Source: Ancylobacter radicis (GTDB lineage: Bacteria; Pseudomonadota; Alphaproteobacteria; Rhizobiales; Xanthobacteraceae). Taken from it: a stretch of 64,000 nt of DNA. The notes under the pieces were generated by a model that worked only from the letters and a program-made list of their open reading frames with translations, ran no database searches and was not told where the DNA came from. Each line of letters opens with the position of its first letter. Positions within the stretch are counted from its first letter, which is position 1. The position numbers were made by a program, and so were the translations under genes. The stretch covers positions 1 through 64,000 of the forward strand of contig NZ_JAHCQH010000020.1 of assembly GCF_018449475.1 (NCBI RefSeq). Reading direction: 5' to 3'. Below, one piece after another: positions 44,209 to 53,260 of the stretch.

Positions 44209-45717
44209 ATGAGTGCCTATTCGCAGATTGCCGATCATTTCGGCCGCCTCTCCGCCCTCTCCAATGCCATCGGCATCCTGCAATGGGATAGCGATGCGAT
44301 GATGCCGAAGGGCGCCGCCGCTTCGCGGGCCGACAGCATGGCGCTGCTGCGGGTGATGGCGCATGAGATGGCGGTCGATCCGCGCATTGGCGACTGGCTG
44401 GGCGCGGCCGAGGGAGAGGGCGATCTCGGCGCCTGGGAGCGGGCCAATCTGCGCGAGATCCGCCGGAGCTGGACCATCCAGACCGCGCTGCCCGCCGATC
44501 TCGTCGCCGCCACCAGCCGGGCGATTTCCGCCTGCGAGATGGCGTGGCGCAGCGCGCGGGAGAATGCCGATTTCCCCGCTTTGCTGCCGCTGATGCAGGA
44601 GGTGCTGCGGCTCCAGCGCGAGGCGGGCGTCGCCAAGGGCGAGAAGCTCGGCCTTTCCGTCTATGACGCGCTGCTGAACGATTATGAGCCCGGCGGAAGC
44701 GCGGTGCAGATCGACGCGCTGTTCGATGATCTCGCGGCGTTTCTTCCCGGCTTCACGCAGGAGGCGCTCGCCGCGCAGGCCCGCCGCCCGGAGCCGGCGG
44801 CGCCGCAAGGGCCGTTCGCCGTGGAGGCGCAGCGCCAGCTCGGGCTGAAGGTGATGGCCGCGCTCGGCTATGATTTCGACCGGGGGCGGCTCGACATTTC
44901 CGCCCACCCGTTCTGCGGCGGCGCCGACAATGATGTGCGCATCACCACCCGCTATGACGAGGCCGATTTCAGCAAGGCGCTGATGGGCGTGATCCACGAG
45001 ACCGGCCACGCACTTTATGAGCAGGGCCGGCCCGCCGCCTATATGAACCAGCCGGTGGGGTCGGCGCGCGGCATGAGCGTGCATGAGAGCCAGTCGCTCA
45101 TCATGGAAATGCAGGCCTGCCGCTCGCGCGCCTTTTTCGACTTCGCCGCGCCGCTGATGGCCGAGGCGTTTGGCGGGCAGGGGGCGGGCGAGCAGGGACT
45201 TGGCTGGGAGGCGCAATCGCTGTGGCGGCGGGCGACCCGTGTGGAGCCCGGCTTCATCCGGGTCGATGCGGATGAGGTGACCTATCCGTCCCATGTCATC
45301 CTGCGCTACCGGCTGGAAAAGGCGATGATCGCCGGCGACCTGCCGCTCAAAGAGCTGCCGCTGGCCTGGAATGCGGGCATGCGCGATCTGCTCGGCATCG
45401 TCCCGCCCAATGACCGGCTCGGCTGCCTGCAGGACATTCACTGGCCGAGCGGGGGCTGGGGTTATTTCCCGACCTACACGCTGGGCGCCATGACGGCGGC
45501 GCAGCTGTTCGACGCCGCCTGCCGGGCCGAGCCGGACGTGCTGCCGGGCATCGGGCGCGGCGATTTCACCCCGCTGGTCTTCTGGCTGCGCACCCATGTC
45601 CACAGCCAGGGCTCGCTCTATTCGACCGATGAGCTTTTGACCCGCGCCACCGGGCGGCCGCTCGATGCCGGCGTCTTCAAGGCGCATCTCGCCCGGCGCT
45701 ATCTCGACCAGGCGTGA
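44209..45717 (+). CDS. Carboxypeptidase Taq, M32 metallopeptidase family
   Basis: The 502-residue enzyme has the zinc motif HETGH at residues 263-267 and the third-ligand region HESQSLIMEMQ about 25 residues on, plus IRVDADEVTYPSHVILRY typical of M32. It removes C-terminal residues from peptides, in the cytoplasm since there is no signal peptide. The next gene, cbiZ, begins four bases after its stop, so the two are probably cotranscribed. Confidence 0.92.
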   Translation: MSAYSQIADHFGRLSALSNAIGILQWDSDAMMPKGAAASRADSMALLRVMAHEMAVDPRIGDWLGAAEGEGDLGAWERANLREIRRSWTIQTALPADLVAATSRAISACEMAWRSARENADFPALLPLMQEVLRLQREAGVAKGEKLGLSVYDALLNDYEPGGSAVQIDALFDDLAAFLPGFTQEALAAQARRPEPAAPQGPFAVEAQRQLGLKVMAALGYDFDRGRLDISAHPFCGGADNDVRITTRYDEADFSKALMGVIHETGHALYEQGRPAAYMNQPVGSARGMSVHESQSLIMEMQACRSRAFFDFAAPLMAEAFGGQGAGEQGLGWEAQSLWRRATRVEPGFIRVDADEVTYPSHVILRYRLEKAMIAGDLPLKELPLAWNAGMRDLLGIVPPNDRLGCLQDIHWPSGGWGYFPTYTLGAMTAAQLFDAACRAEPDVLPGIGRGDFTPLVFWLRTHVHSQGSLYSTDELLTRATGRPLDAGVFKAHLARRYLDQA

Positions 45718-45721
45718 GACG

Positions 45722-46384
45722 ATGCTGACCATCGACTGCCGCCGTCCGTGGCTGACGGTGCGCTTTGCCACGCCGCACCGGCTGGTGAGCTGGGCACCGC
45801 ACCGGCCGGGTTTCGTCACCGCGCGCGAGGTGGCGTGGCGCGAGGTCGGCGTGGGGGAATTGGGGCCGGAGGTCGATGCCGACCGCTGGTTCGCGGATGA
45901 ACTCGCGCAGGCCGGGCTTGCTGACGCGGTGGGGATGCTCACCGCCCGCAATGTCGCTTCTTATGTCTGCGGGACAGCGAAGGTGGAAGGCGTGCGCGCC
46001 GGCGCCATCGTCACGCTCGGCCTGCGCAATGGGGAGCGGATCGGGGCGCGGCGGGTGCTGGCGCCGGAAGGGGCGGGGACCATCAACATCCTCGCCACGA
46101 TCGACCGGCCGCTCACCGATGCGGCGCTGCTGGAGGCGAGCGCGCTCGTCGTGCAGGCGCGCACGGTGGCGCTGATCGAGGCGGGTTATCGGGCGGCGAG
46201 GATGGATGCGGCGGTGACCGGCACGGGCACGGATTGCGTGGTGATGGCGGCGCCGGCCACGCCGGAGGGCGAGCCTTATGCCGGCATGCACACGGCGGTC
46301 GGCGAGGCGGTCGGCGCCTGCGTGCTGGCGGCGGTACGGCAGGCGGCGGCCGACTGGATCGGCGCGCCGCCCTCCCGCGATTAG
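45722..46384 (+). CDS. cbiZ: Adenosylcobinamide amidohydrolase
   Basis: The 220-residue protein matches the CbiZ family: LVSWAPHRPGFVTAREVAWREV near the start, GMLTARNVASYV, and GTINILATIDRPLTDAALLEA with TGTGTDCVVMAAP. CbiZ hydrolyses adenosylcobinamide to adenosylcobyric acid so that salvaged corrinoids can enter B12 synthesis. ATG 45722 follows the carboxypeptidase stop immediately. Its last codons overlap the 3' end of the convergent PLP-enzyme gene by four bases. With the B12-regulated cbiM ten kilobases away it indicates corrinoid salvage in this organism. Confidence 0.85.
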   Translation: MLTIDCRRPWLTVRFATPHRLVSWAPHRPGFVTAREVAWREVGVGELGPEVDADRWFADELAQAGLADAVGMLTARNVASYVCGTAKVEGVRAGAIVTLGLRNGERIGARRVLAPEGAGTINILATIDRPLTDAALLEASALVVQARTVALIEAGYRAARMDAAVTGTGTDCVVMAAPATPEGEPYAGMHTAVGEAVGACVLAAVRQAAADWIGAPPSRD

Positions 46385-47694
46385 GCGAGCAGGTCGGCCA
46401 TGGCGTCGACCAGTTCGTCGGCATGGACGGTGGTGACGCAGAGCGGCGGGCGGATCTTCAGCACATTGCCGTACTGGCCGGCGGCGCCGATGAGGATGCC
46501 GCGCTGGCGCAGGCCGTTGATCAGGCCCTTGGCGATCTCCGGCGCGGGGCCCTGCTCATCGCCGAACTCGACGCCGAGATAGAGCCCGGCGCCGCGCACG
46601 GCGGTGATCGGGGCTTTCGCCTGAAGGTGCTTCAGCCGCGCCATCAGGTGACGGCCGACGCTCGCCGCATTGGCGATCAGCCCGTCTTCCTCGATTGCCT
46701 CCAGCACCGCGAGGGCGGCGGCGGTGGCGAGCGGGCTGGCGGCGAAGGTGTTGAAATAGCCGAAATCGTCGCAGAAGGCGGTGAGGATCTCCGGCCGGGT
46801 GACGACGCCGGCGATCGGGTAGCCATTGCCCATCGGCTTGCCCATGGTGACAATGTCCGGCATCACCCCATGGCGCGAGAAGCCCCACATGCCCGCGCCG
46901 GTGCGCCCGAAGCCCGGCTGCACCTCATCGGCGATGAACAGCCCGCCCGCCTTGTGCGCCACTTCGACCGCCGCTTTCAGGAAGCCGGGCGGGTCGGCAT
47001 AGACGCCGTCCGAGGAGAAGATGGTGTCGACCAGCAGGCCGGCGAATTTGATGCCGTCCGCTTCCATCGCGGCGATGGCGTCGGCCACCGCGTCGGCGAA
47101 GCCCTGCGCCACATCATTGCCGAACAGCGCCGGATCGGGCGGCGGCACGAGGCGCACATGCGGGGGCGGGGCGCCGCGCTTGTAGGAGGAGGGCGAGACC
47201 TCCGTCACGGTCGCGGTATTGCCGTGATAGGCGGTGCGGGTGACGACGAAGCCGCTGCCGCCGCTGATGCGCTTGGCCATGCGCAAAGCGAGATCATTGC
47301 TCTCGCTGCCGGTGCAGGTGAGCACGAGATTGCTCAGCGCGGGCGGGAAGGTGGCGAGCAGCTTCTCGGCATAATCGTGCGAGATGTCGAACAGATAGCG
47401 CGAATGGATGTTGAAGGCGCCGACCTGGCGCTGCACCGCCTCGACCACCTTGGGGTGGCAATGGCCGACGGTCGGCACGTTGTTGTAGAAGTCGAGATAG
47501 CCGCGCCCGTCCGAGGCGTAGAGATAGGCGCCCTCGGCGCGCACGATCTTCAGCGGCTCGTCATAGAACAGCACCGAGCCGGCGCCGTAGCTTTTCCGGC
47601 GCCGCTCGACCAGGGCGGCGATGTCGGGGGCGAGGGTGGCCCCGCCCTCGCCAAAGGCGTTGAGCGAGAGAATCTGCAATTCGCGGGTTTTCAT
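46381..47694 (-). CDS. Class III PLP enzyme, phospho-lyase-like aminotransferase homologue
   Basis: The 437-residue protein belongs to aminotransferase class III with PLP-lysine in IVTMGKPMGNGYP (residue 286) and FIADEVQPGFGRTG. Several stretches (NNVPTVGHCHPKVVEA, GSESNDLALRMA, YFNTFAASPLATAAALAVLEAIEE) resemble the AGXT2L group, whose members are ammonia-forming phospho-lyases acting on O-phosphoethanolamine or phosphohydroxylysine rather than aminotransferases. Its ATG overlaps the stop of a phosphotransferase gene, giving a kinase-then-lyase pair. A conventional omega-aminotransferase role is the alternative. Confidence 0.75.
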   Translation of the reverse strand: MKTRELQILSLNAFGEGGATLAPDIAALVERRRKSYGAGSVLFYDEPLKIVRAEGAYLYASDGRGYLDFYNNVPTVGHCHPKVVEAVQRQVGAFNIHSRYLFDISHDYAEKLLATFPPALSNLVLTCTGSESNDLALRMAKRISGGSGFVVTRTAYHGNTATVTEVSPSSYKRGAPPPHVRLVPPPDPALFGNDVAQGFADAVADAIAAMEADGIKFAGLLVDTIFSSDGVYADPPGFLKAAVEVAHKAGGLFIADEVQPGFGRTGAGMWGFSRHGVMPDIVTMGKPMGNGYPIAGVVTRPEILTAFCDDFGYFNTFAASPLATAAALAVLEAIEEDGLIANAASVGRHLMARLKHLQAKAPITAVRGAGLYLGVEFGDEQGPAPEIAKGLINGLRQRGILIGAAGQYGNVLKIRPPLCVTTVHADELVDAMADLLA

Positions 47695-48728
47695 GAGGCG
47701 GCCCTCTCGTTGCCGGCGGCCGGTAGGCCCGCGTCGTAGCGGGCAAGGAAAATACGGGCGAGCGCGACCGTGCCATGGGTATAGGCCTCGCCCATGGCCT
47801 GCGCGGTCGGCGTCTCGGCATGGGAGGCGACCCAGGCGGTTAGCAGCATCCGGCGCAGCATGATGAACACCGGCAGGATGGCGCAGTCCTCGTCGGGCAG
47901 CGGCGCGACGGTGCGGTAGCCCTCGATCCAGGCGGCCTGAAGCTGCGGAATATAGGGCTCGTGCTCGACAAAGCTGATGGCGGCGGCGAAGTCGTAGAGA
48001 TACCAGGAGAAGCCGCAATCGTCGAAGTCGATCACCGACAGCCGGTCGCCATCGACCAGCAGATTGGCGACGCGCATATCGGCATGGACAAGGCCGAACC
48101 GGTCCGGCGCGGTGCCGTAATCCGCGACCAGATCGCGCAGCACGAGGGCGGTGCGCTCAAGGATCGCGCGGCCTTCCTCGGTGAGGCCGAGCGCGGCGCG
48201 CCAGTCGCCCCAGAGCAGGACGTTGCCGAGCATGGCGTCATAGTCCCACCGCTTGCGCACGAAGCCCGCCGGGGGCTGCCAGCTCCGCGCATGGGCATGC
48301 AGCCGGGCATTGATGGCGCCCAGTTCGCGGAACCAGCGCGGCAGATCCTCGCCCTCGGCCGGCTCGCTCCCCGACACCAGCTCGAAGGCGACGGCGTGGC
48401 GGGTGGTGCCTTCATCGTCAATGTCGGCGATCAGCGTGCCATCGGTCTTCGGCACGGGGGTGAGCGTCGGCACAACGCCATCGCGGCCGAGCGCGGTGAG
48501 CCAGGCGAGTTCCGACTCGATCTCGGTACGGGTGTGATAGCCCGGCCGGTGGACGCGGAACACGACATGGCGCCCGCTCAACGGATCATGCGCGCGGAAG
48601 GTGGCGTTCTCGGAGATGGTGAGCAGCTTCAGCGCGGTGGCGTCCGGCAGGCCCCAGAAGGGCAGGGCACTGCGCAGGCCCGCCTCCAGTTTCGCCAGGA
48701 ACGCATCGTCATACATGGGCTGTGTCAT
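47691..48728 (-). CDS. Small-molecule kinase, aminoglycoside phosphotransferase (APH) family
   Basis: The 345-residue protein has the APH fold: LVHADMRVANLLVDGDRLSVIDFDDCGFSWYLYDFA contains the catalytic loop H-A-D-x-R-x-x-N and the metal-binding DFD. Relatives include hydroxylysine kinase and homoserine or choline kinases; antibiotic resistance is unlikely in this context. Its stop overlaps the ATG of the phospho-lyase-like gene, so phosphorylation followed by phosphate elimination is the simplest joint role. ATG 48728 (MTQPMYDDAFL) is chosen; ATG 48716 is close by. Confidence 0.8.
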   Translation of the reverse strand: MTQPMYDDAFLAKLEAGLRSALPFWGLPDATALKLLTISENATFRAHDPLSGRHVVFRVHRPGYHTRTEIESELAWLTALGRDGVVPTLTPVPKTDGTLIADIDDEGTTRHAVAFELVSGSEPAEGEDLPRWFRELGAINARLHAHARSWQPPAGFVRKRWDYDAMLGNVLLWGDWRAALGLTEEGRAILERTALVLRDLVADYGTAPDRFGLVHADMRVANLLVDGDRLSVIDFDDCGFSWYLYDFAAAISFVEHEPYIPQLQAAWIEGYRTVAPLPDEDCAILPVFIMLRRMLLTAWVASHAETPTAQAMGEAYTHGTVALARIFLARYDAGLPAAGNERAAS

Positions 48729-48772
48729 GGGGCACTTGCTGTCTTTGGGTACTTTCAGGGCACGTGGTCGTT

Positions 48773-49477
48773 TCAGGGCACTTGCAGGTTCATCAGCGAT
48801 GTCAGGTCGTTGGCGCGCATCACGTTGCAATAGATCATGTTGATGATCTCCAGCTCGCGCCGGTGCAGGTCGTCGGTCGCCGCCGCGCAGCAATCCTCCA
48901 GCACCACCACGTCGAAGCTCTCATCGGCGAGGCTGCGCACGGTGGAGGAGACGCACTGGTCGGTGAAAATGCCGACGCAGACGACGGTGCGGATGCCGAG
49001 ATTGGCGAGGATGAGCCGCAGATTGGTGCCGGTGAGCGCGCTGTCGGTGGTCTTGGTGACGACGATCTCGTCGCCGACCGGGGCGAGCGCCGGCACCATC
49101 TGCGAGGCGTGCTCGTCCTTGGGCAGCAGCAGATTGTTGAAGCCGGGCTTCTTCTGGCTGAGCGAACGGTCGCGCCCGTCTGTGGTCTGGCAGGCGATGC
49201 GGGCGAACAGGCACTCGATGCCGCGGGCGCGGAAGCGGGTGAGCAGATCGGCGATGTTGGGGATCACCGTGCCGTGCATCCGCTCATGGAACGGCGTCCA
49301 GCCGTCGTAATGGGCACGTTCGGCCTCGCTCGCGAGGGACGCGCGGTCCGGGCGCTCCAGATAGGTGTTCTGCACGTCGATCACGAGCAGGGCCGTGGTC
49401 GCGGGATCGAGCACCGGATCGTCCGGCTCGGGCGCCAGAGCGTAATAGAAGGAACGGTTTTCAGTCTTCCAGCTCAC
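48773..49477 (-). CDS. Cysteine hydrolase, isochorismatase-like family
   Basis: The 234-residue protein has the triad of the family: Asp in LLVIDVQNTYLE, Lys in IVVTKTTDSALTGTNL and Cys in VVCVGIFTDQCVSSTVRSLADE. Members hydrolyse amides (nicotinamide, ureido acids, N-carbamoyl compounds) or isochorismate. In an operon with a polyamine-type importer and a kinase/PLP pair an amidase role is likely. GTG 49477 is chosen for GGAG nine bases upstream and family length. Confidence 0.82.
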   Translation of the reverse strand: MSWKTENRSFYYALAPEPDDPVLDPATTALLVIDVQNTYLERPDRASLASEAERAHYDGWTPFHERMHGTVIPNIADLLTRFRARGIECLFARIACQTTDGRDRSLSQKKPGFNNLLLPKDEHASQMVPALAPVGDEIVVTKTTDSALTGTNLRLILANLGIRTVVCVGIFTDQCVSSTVRSLADESFDVVVLEDCCAAATDDLHRRELEIINMIYCNVMRANDLTSLMNLQVP

Positions 49478-49520
49478 GCGGAAACTCCGGTCTGCGGCGT
49501 CGGTACGGGGGCGGCCGGCA

Positions 49521-50360
49521 TCATCGCCTGGTCGCCACGCTGATTTCGACGCCCGCGCGTGCCAGCGCCCGCGCCACGGCACCGCCGGGGGACCTGTCGA
49601 CGACGAGGCGCTGAATGTCGGGGATGCGGGCCCAGATGGCGAGGGCCTGCACGTCGAACTTCTTGTGGTCGGAAACCACCAGCGTCTCCGCCGACCGGTT
49701 CATCATCGCCTTGTAGACGGAGGCGGCCGGGGCCTCGGCATCGGCGAGGCCGTCCGTGGTGATGCCGGAAATGCCGAGAATGGCGCGGTTGACGTTGTAG
49801 TTCTGCAGGAACTCGACGGTCTCGACGCCGACCATCATGCCCTCGCGGGCATTGTAGCGGCCCGGACACATGATGACGTCGATGGTCGGGTTGGCCGCCA
49901 CCACTGTCGCCACCGAGAAGGAATGGGTGATGACGGTGAGGTCCCGGCACTCCGCCGCCATGCGCCGGGCGACATGGGTGGTGGTCGCCCCCGCGCCGAT
50001 GGCGATGACCTCCTTCGGCTTGATGAACTTCACGGCGAGGGCGGCGATGGCCTCGCGCTCGGCCACCATCATGGCGTGGCGCTCGGTCACCGCCGGCTCG
50101 GCGGCGAAGGGGCGCACGGCGCCGCCATAGGTGCGGTTGATGAGGCCGCGCTCCTGAAGCTCGAACAGGTCGCGCCGGATCGTCTCGGTTGACACTTCCA
50201 GATCGGCCGCGAGGTCGCCGACCCGCAGCGTCGGGGTCGCCATCATCTCGGCGAGGATGCGCTCGTGACGGCTGGCCTTGTCGAGACGCGGACGACGACG
50301 CTCCGTGGTGCGGGTCTCGTCCTCGCGTGGCTCGTCCTCGCCGGACTTGTCCTCACTCAT
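49521..50360 (-). CDS. DeoR-family transcriptional regulator
   Basis: The 279-residue repressor has an N-terminal DeoR helix-turn-helix (RHERILAEMMATPTLRVGDLAADLEVSTETIRRDLFELQERGLINRTYGGA, about residues 30-85) after an acidic, low-complexity head. The C-terminal sensor has IGAGATTTHVARRM and VSDHKKF. Such regulators usually respond to a phosphorylated metabolite, which fits the kinase encoded in the same operon. Its start overlaps the end of the upstream permease gene. Confidence 0.88.
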   Translation of the reverse strand: MSEDKSGEDEPREDETRTTERRRPRLDKASRHERILAEMMATPTLRVGDLAADLEVSTETIRRDLFELQERGLINRTYGGAVRPFAAEPAVTERHAMMVAEREAIAALAVKFIKPKEVIAIGAGATTTHVARRMAAECRDLTVITHSFSVATVVAANPTIDVIMCPGRYNAREGMMVGVETVEFLQNYNVNRAILGISGITTDGLADAEAPAASVYKAMMNRSAETLVVSDHKKFDVQALAIWARIPDIQRLVVDRSPGGAVARALARAGVEISVATRR

Positions 50361-51151
50361 GCCGCTGCGCGCCTCCGCAGCAGCATCCCGGCAAGGCCGC
50401 CGACCAGCAGCAGAACGGCAGCCGCCAGCGTCGCCATGGTGCCGAGCGCGGGGACCATCGGCGTGTAGCCCGCGACCATCTTGGCGTAGAGCCATTCGGG
50501 GATCGTGGAGTCCGCGCCGGTGGTGTAGAGCGAGAGCGGGAAGTTGCTCCAGGAGAGCAGGAAGGCGAACAGCATTCCCGACCAGATGCCCGGCCACAGG
50601 AGCGGCAGCGTCACCTCGCGCAGCACCTGAATCCGCGAGCAGCCCAGATCAAAGGCCGCTTCCTCCAGCGCCGGGTCGAAGCCATAGACCTGGATGGCGA
50701 TCACCAGCGTCACCACCGGGACGATCCACACCATGTGCGCGAACACCGCGGTCATCCAACTGGTCTGGATGCCGACCGCGTTGAAGCCGAGCAGCAGGGC
50801 GAGGCCGAGCACCGGCTGGGGGAAGAAGATCGGCAGGATGATGAGCTTCTGGAACAGCCGGCGGCCCTTCCAGTCATAGCGTGCGAAGGCGAGCGCGCCG
50901 CAGGTGGCGATGACCACGGAGAACACCGTCACCAAGAGGGCGACGAGGATCGAGGTCTTTACGATCATGCCGATCTCGATCGAGTCGAGCGTCTTCTGCC
51001 ACCACTCGGTGGCGTAGATCTTGATCGGGAAGCCGAAATAGCGGCTCTTGTTGAAGCTCGCCAGGGCGCCGCAGAGGATCGGCAGGTAGATCACGACGAT
51101 CACCAGCAGCGTCCAGATCCAGATCAGGGCATTTGTGCGCGTGTGCTTCAT
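50357..51151 (-). CDS. Polyamine-type ABC permease (PotC-like), second system
   Basis: The 264-residue membrane protein has six predicted spans and the EAA loop LEEAAFDLGCSRIQVLREVTLPLLWPG. It begins three bases after the PotB-like gene and its stop overlaps the DeoR gene start (ATGA), showing tight translational coupling through the operon. Confidence 0.9.
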   Translation of the reverse strand: MKHTRTNALIWIWTLLVIVVIYLPILCGALASFNKSRYFGFPIKIYATEWWQKTLDSIEIGMIVKTSILVALLVTVFSVVIATCGALAFARYDWKGRRLFQKLIILPIFFPQPVLGLALLLGFNAVGIQTSWMTAVFAHMVWIVPVVTLVIAIQVYGFDPALEEAAFDLGCSRIQVLREVTLPLLWPGIWSGMLFAFLLSWSNFPLSLYTTGADSTIPEWLYAKMVAGYTPMVPALGTMATLAAAVLLLVGGLAGMLLRRRAAA

Positions 51152-51154
51152 GGC

Positions 51155-52072
51155 TCAGCGCCTCCCCAGCATGCGGTCGAGGTCGAGCTTCGACAGGGCG
51201 AACAGCGTCAGCGCGCCGATGAACAGGGTGACCACCACCGACATGGCCGAGCCGAGCGGCCAGTTCTGCGAATAGGTGAAGGCGATCTCGATATCGTGCG
51301 AGATGACGATGATCGACTGGCCGCCGAGGATCTTGGCCTCCGCCGTGGCGCCGATCGCCAGCACGAAGGTCAGCAGCATGCCGATCATGATGCCGGGCAT
51401 GGCGAGCGGCAGCTCGATCTCGCGCCAGATGAACAGGCGCCCGGCGCCGAGATCGCGCGCCGCATCCACGAGGTCGCGCGGCACCAGAGCGAGGCCGAGC
51501 GTCATCGGGAACAGCATGAAGGGCAGGTAGGTGTAGACCATGCCGAACAGGGTGATGCCGGGCGTGTACAGCACCTCCGGCCCGCCGGAAAAGCCGAGCC
51601 ATTTCAGCGAGCCGTCGAGCACGCCGTTCTTGATCAGGAACAGCACCCAGCCATAGAGCCGGACGTTCTCCGAGACGAACAGCGGGAACACGAAGAACAC
51701 GCTGATGAGCCCGGACCAGCGGCCGAACACGGCGTTGAGGCCATAGGCGATGGGGTAGGCGATCACCGCCAGTATCGCCACCGTCAGCAGGGCGAAGCCG
51801 CAGGACCAGACGAAGGACACCCAGACCGTATTGGCGGGATCGAACAGGCCGGCGAAGTTCTCCAGCGTGAAGCTGGTGAACACATCGAAGCTGCGCGGCG
51901 TGGCGAAGGCATAGGCGAGGATCGCCACCAGCGGGGCGAGGAAGCCGACGCCGAGCAGAGCGGCGACGGGCAGCGCGCAGCGCGCGCCGAGCGAGAGCAT
52001 GTGCTGCTGGCGCAGCGCGCGCGTGCCTTCCGGCGCGTGGGCGGCAGGGGAGGCGGCGGCGAGGCTGGCCAT
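51155..52072 (-). CDS. Polyamine-type ABC permease (PotB-like), second system
   Basis: The 305-residue permease has the EAA loop PRDLVDAARDLGAGRLFIWREIELPLAMPG and six predicted spans. Unlike the PotB-like protein of the first system it has no long periplasmic insertion, so the two transporters are not recent duplicates. ATG 52072 lies two bases after the ATPase stop. Confidence 0.9.
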   Translation of the reverse strand: MASLAAASPAAHAPEGTRALRQQHMLSLGARCALPVAALLGVGFLAPLVAILAYAFATPRSFDVFTSFTLENFAGLFDPANTVWVSFVWSCGFALLTVAILAVIAYPIAYGLNAVFGRWSGLISVFFVFPLFVSENVRLYGWVLFLIKNGVLDGSLKWLGFSGGPEVLYTPGITLFGMVYTYLPFMLFPMTLGLALVPRDLVDAARDLGAGRLFIWREIELPLAMPGIMIGMLLTFVLAIGATAEAKILGGQSIIVISHDIEIAFTYSQNWPLGSAMSVVVTLFIGALTLFALSKLDLDRMLGRR

Positions 52073-52074
52073 GC

Positions 52075-53181
52075 TCAGCTCCCCAGCGTGAAGGCGTCGG
52101 CGGCGTCCCAGCCGAGCGTCACCGCGCGGTCGGCGCCGGGCGGCAGGGCGCGCGAGCGGGACAGCTCCACCAGCATCACCTTCTCGCCCGCGCCGGAGCC
52201 GACGCGGATCTGGTACTGGATGCGCGAGCCGAGCGAATATTCGTTGTAGACTGTGCCCTCGATCCGGTTCTCGGCGGTGTCGCCGGGGCCGAGGAAGCGC
52301 ATATATTCCGGGCGAATGACCACGAACGCCTCGTCCAGCGTCGCGCCGTCCTGCGGGGGGCGCACGGTGAAGCGGCCGGGCACGTCGACCCCGTCCCACG
52401 TGCCGTCCGTGCCGCGCTTCACCTTGATCGTGTTCACCTCGCCGACGAATTCGGAGACGAAGCGATCAACCGGGGCGCCGTAGATCTCCTCGGGCGTGCC
52501 GACCTGAACAAGCCGGCCGGCGCGCATCACGCCGATGCGGTCGCTCATCACCATCGCCTCTTCCAGCGAATGGGTGATGTAGATGAAGGTTTTGCCGGTC
52601 TCGCGGTGCAGGTCCTTCAGCTCCTTCTCCAGCGCCTTCTTCAGCTTGTAGTCGAGGGCGGAGAGCGGCTCGTCGAAGAACAGAACCTGCGGGTCATAGG
52701 CGAAGGCGCGGGCCAGAGCGACGCGCTGGCGCTCGCCGCCCGAGCACTTCATCACGTTCTTGTCGTAGTAGTTTTCCGGCAGGCGGACGACGCGCATCAG
52801 CTCCAGCGCGCGCGCCTTGCGGGTGGCGGCATCCACGCCCTTCACCTTGAGCGGGAAGGCGATGTTCTCGCCGACGCTCTTGTGCGGGAACAGGGCCAGA
52901 GACTGGAAGACGAGGCAGGTCGGCCGCTTGTTGGGCGGCATATCGTTGATCAACTCGCCATGCAGGGTGATGTTGCCTTCGGTCGGCGTGTCCATGCCGG
53001 CCAGCATGCGCAGCAGCGTGGTCTTGCCCGAGCCGGAGGGGCCGACAATGGTGAGGAACTCGCCCTCGCGCACGTCGAGGTCGATCCCCTCCACGGCATT
53101 GAAGCCACCGAAGGTCTTGCGCACCCCCACCAGTTGCAGGATCGGCTTGGGCGTATCGCCGGCGGGCGTGGTCTGGAGCAT
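52075..53181 (-). CDS. Polyamine-type ABC transporter ATP-binding protein (PotA-like), second system
   Basis: The 368-residue ATPase has Walker [10 protein letters not shown], a [15 protein letters not shown] signature (a slight variant of LSGGQ), Walker B LFFDEPLSALD and a TOBE domain with VVIRPEYMRFLGPG. GGAAG lies eight bases before ATG 53181. It energises import with the permeases downstream and the binding protein upstream. Confidence 0.9.
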   Translation of the reverse strand: MLQTTPAGDTPKPILQLVGVRKTFGGFNAVEGIDLDVREGEFLTIVGPSGSGKTTLLRMLAGMDTPTEGNITLHGELINDMPPNKRPTCLVFQSLALFPHKSVGENIAFPLKVKGVDAATRKARALELMRVVRLPENYYDKNVMKCSGGERQRVALARAFAYDPQVLFFDEPLSALDYKLKKALEKELKDLHRETGKTFIYITHSLEEAMVMSDRIGVMRAGRLVQVGTPEEIYGAPVDRFVSEFVGEVNTIKVKRGTDGTWDGVDVPGRFTVRPPQDGATLDEAFVVIRPEYMRFLGPGDTAENRIEGTVYNEYSLGSRIQYQIRVGSGAGEKVMLVELSRSRALPPGADRAVTLGWDAADAFTLGS

Positions 53182-53260
53182 GCGGGTTCTTCCGGGTCGT
53201 GGAGGGTGGCGCGAGGCCACTCAGGGAATGGGGGACGCGGGCGGCGAGCGCCTCGCGTCC

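Noticed and set aside
47691..48728. Aminoglycoside resistance kinase
   Set aside because: The fold is the same, but the gene overlaps a PLP enzyme gene in a transport/catabolism operon, which argues for a metabolic kinase.
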